A DNA stretch of 64,000 nt from Bacteroidaceae bacterium (lineage in GTDB: Bacteria > Bacteroidota > Bacteroidia > Bacteroidales > Bacteroidaceae). Of this stretch, positions 62,869 through 64,000 are shown piece by piece. The position numbers were made by a program, and so were the translations under genes. A model generated the notes under the pieces. It did not search any database. It was not told the origin of the DNA and saw nothing but the letters and a program-made list of their open reading frames with translations. Position 1 is the stretch's first letter. Every line of letters begins with the position of its first letter. The stretch spans positions 39,952 through 103,951 of the forward strand of contig JAGCGS010000015.1 of the NCBI GenBank assembly GCA_017649485.1. The letters run 5' to 3'.

Positions 62869-63422
62869 TTATCTTACGAATTACGAATTTCCTGAAATAA
62901 GCGATGAATATTATGGACTAATACGTTCGTAAGATATTCGTACGTTCGTAAGATAATGTGCCGATAAGGTGAAATAAACAGGTATATTCGCTGCAAATAC
63001 ATAGTGTTTGTCCAATCAATTACGTATGTTGAGACAGTTTATATTATAATGCTGATTATCAGTAGTTGTTGAGTCCACACCTGTCTTATAGCATCGGACT
63101 GGCAGTCTGATACGTACTGACTGACAGTCCGATATATACAGACTGCTGATCCGACACCAACGGACTCACGGTCTTAAGTCATCAGACCAGCAGACTTAGA
63201 CTGTCAGACTGATGGTCAAATGTCATCAGATTAATGAGCATTACGTATAAGACTATCTTTGGCATACTATTTAAACTAATAGATTGATGCATGGAAGCAG
63301 GTGAAAAAGTGCCTAATTTCTTCGTTTTTTCACGGTTATCTTACGAACTTACGAACATCTTACGAAGAGATAGTATATAATATACTTGTGTTATTTTGAA
63401 ATTTCGTTAGTTCGTAAGATAA
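62869..63422. repeat. 554-bp segment with 12-bp perfect terminal inverted repeats (possible MITE-like element)
   Basis: TTATCTTACGAA at 62869-62880 is mirrored by TTCGTAAGATAA at 63411-63422. The core ATCTTACGAA occurs six times: forward at 62871, 63338 and 63357; reverse at 62926, 62945 and 63411. They form one cluster at each end, with related TTACGAA half-copies between. No gene above 30 codons lies inside and no target-site duplication is visible. It could be a non-autonomous transposable element or a protein-binding iteron array. Confidence 0.6.
63093..63235. repeat. CAGTC/CAGACT palindrome cluster
   Basis: Ten or so variants of CAGTC(C/T)GA and its complement occur in 140 bp. The clearest pair is ATCGGACTG (63093-63101) with CAGTCCGAT (63125-63133); CATCAG (63180) pairs with CTGATG (63209). 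The single strand would fold heavily. It lies in the middle of the 554-bp segment. Confidence 0.6.
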
Positions 63423-63613
63423 TTTGTAAATCAATGACAAATCGCAACTTGCTGTGATTTTTACGAATATCAATAACCGTAGAGAACAGAAACTGTTTAT
63501 AATCGCATTTTGTTGCGAATTTATTCTTTTACATGAACGCGCAGCACTTATGTGTAAGGTCACCAAGGCCATTGAGGTCTCGTAATGTAGGGCTATCTTG
63601 AATAAAACAGCAG
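63423..63613 (+). other. Gene-free stretch leading to the isolated terminator
   Basis: Only very short frames are seen, such as 22 codons at 63533-63601 with one Cys and no convincing ribosome site. Nothing here resembles a known gene. It continues the untranslated region that begins at 62825. Confidence 0.5.
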
Positions 63614-63646
63614 GGAGCAGCATCCACAGCGGATGTTGCTCCTTTT
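63614..63646 (+). terminator. Strong terminator 790 bp after the PqqD-like gene
   Basis: GGAGCAGCATCC (63614-63625) pairs with GGATGTTGCTCC (63631-63642), one wobble, followed by TTTT. No gene ends just before it on the + strand. Confidence 0.85.
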
Positions 63647-63805
63647 CTTAATATGCTTTATAAATAAGACCATCATCCGTTTATTGTTCTTTTATATTGA
63701 AAGCAAACATAAATATTTTCTATCATTATGTAATGATATAAATCAATTATGCTTCACTTTGCTATTAATTATTGTTAATTATAAGACATTTTGATAATAT
63801 GTTTC

Positions 63806-63834
63806 TTGATTTTATCCAAAATGAGTTACCTTTG
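63806..63834 (+). promoter_or_regulatory. Promoter of the ATP-grasp-like gene
   Basis: -7 TACCTTTG (63827-63834) with TTG at 63806-63808 (18-bp spacer), 41 bases before ATG 63876. The stretch between the terminator and this promoter is AT-rich and otherwise featureless. Confidence 0.65.
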
Positions 63835-63875
63835 CACCGTGGTAATAGATTAGTAGTAAAAAACACATTGTTATT

Positions 63876-64000
63876 ATGAACATCAGGATTAACGAATTGA
63901 TTGACAGCCGTGAAACTGTTAACAAATGGATGGAAAGATTTGGGGTAAGATTCGGGGTATACAAAAATGGTATATTTAATGAGCAGTTGTTCCCTTTTGA
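63876..64000 (+). CDS. N-terminus of a probable circularly permuted ATP-grasp protein (partial)
   Basis: Only 41 residues lie in the window. MNIRINELIDSRETVNKWME then FGVYKNGIFNEQLFPF resembles the start of circularly permuted type 2 ATP-grasp proteins, in which a FPFD-type motif follows about 40 residues in. These are usually encoded next to an alpha-E domain protein and a transglutaminase-like protein and may ligate peptides. The assignment rests on a short segment. Confidence 0.55.
   Translation, partial: MNIRINELIDSRETVNKWMERFGVRFGVYKNGIFNEQLFPF

Noticed and set aside
62869-63422. CRISPR-like repeated motif
   Set aside because: The repeats are 10-12 bp, in both orientations and irregularly spaced, and there are no cas genes.
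63360-63623. 87-codon open frame on the minus strand
   Set aside because: It runs through the repeat end and the terminator, has no ribosome site and resembles no protein family.
1-64000. Prophage, integrative element or transposase genes
   Set aside because: No integrase, transposase, relaxase or phage structural gene was seen on either strand.

Overview
The window comes from a Bacteroidetes chromosome, most likely order Bacteroidales (Prevotella/Bacteroides relatives). The reasoning: nearly every gene is preceded by the Bacteroidetes-type -7 box TAnnTTTG (often with a TTTG -33 element about 20 bp upstream) and A-rich leaders instead of strong Shine-Dalgarno sites. The lipoproteins, DUF3098, the TGS-type nucleoside kinase, the PMCA-type calcium ATPase, the single-chain glycyl-tRNA synthetase and the large IspG are also characteristic. 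I cannot name a genus from sequence alone. Most of the window is ordinary, densely packed core chromosome; there is no transposase, integrase, phage module or CRISPR array.

Layout. 1-3282: end of an RND efflux operon (pump, TolC-like outer-membrane channel) followed by an LpxA-family acyltransferase. 3315-5474 (-): FKBP lipoprotein and glycyl-tRNA synthetase. 5584-10298: topoisomerase subunit A, an outer-membrane barrel protein coupled to an S41 peptidase lipoprotein, and tRNA-Leu(UAG). 10349-15367: membrane proteins of unknown role, a NamZ-type muramidase divergent from an amino-sugar-kinase-like gene, and asd. 15411-15894 is a gene-free stretch full of palindromes and short near-palindromic repeats. 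15895-24316: CPA2 antiporter, LolD, ComEA-like protein, NSS symporter, VanZ-like protein, MurF, FolP and the c-di-AMP cyclase CdaA. 24345-28180 (-): a Thr/Arg-repeat lipoprotein, AckA-Pta and an HU-like protein.

28413-36785: exported hydrolases (alkaline phosphatase, beta-lactamase-fold hydrolase, C69 dipeptidase, large GH2 enzyme with an N-terminal discoidin-like region). 36815-41053 (-): calcium ATPase-ribF-CPBP protease operon with overlapping genes. 41209-44235: rubredoxin and two tandem paralogous outer-membrane barrels, convergent with a Fur-family regulator. 44461-54104: nucleoside kinase, a histidine-kinase-like protein that lacks its phospho-acceptor histidine, aminopeptidase P, RpoN, a PAP2 protein, and gcvH-purE-ispG. 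54264-60806: methyltransferase, ftsX, DUF3098, uppP, truB, queA, folK and a histidine acid phosphatase in one tight run. In the truB and queA leaders a heptamer repeat supplies ATG codons.

The right end (60844-63875) is the most accessory-looking part: a 5'-truncated HU-like remnant, a two-gene radical SAM/SPASM + PqqD-like cassette typical of peptide (RiPP) maturation but with no obvious precursor, then about 1 kb without genes. That stretch contains six copies of ATCTTACGAA arranged as a 554-bp segment with 12-bp perfect terminal inverted repeats, a nest of CAGTC palindromes and an isolated strong terminator. The window closes inside the start of a probable circularly permuted ATP-grasp gene.
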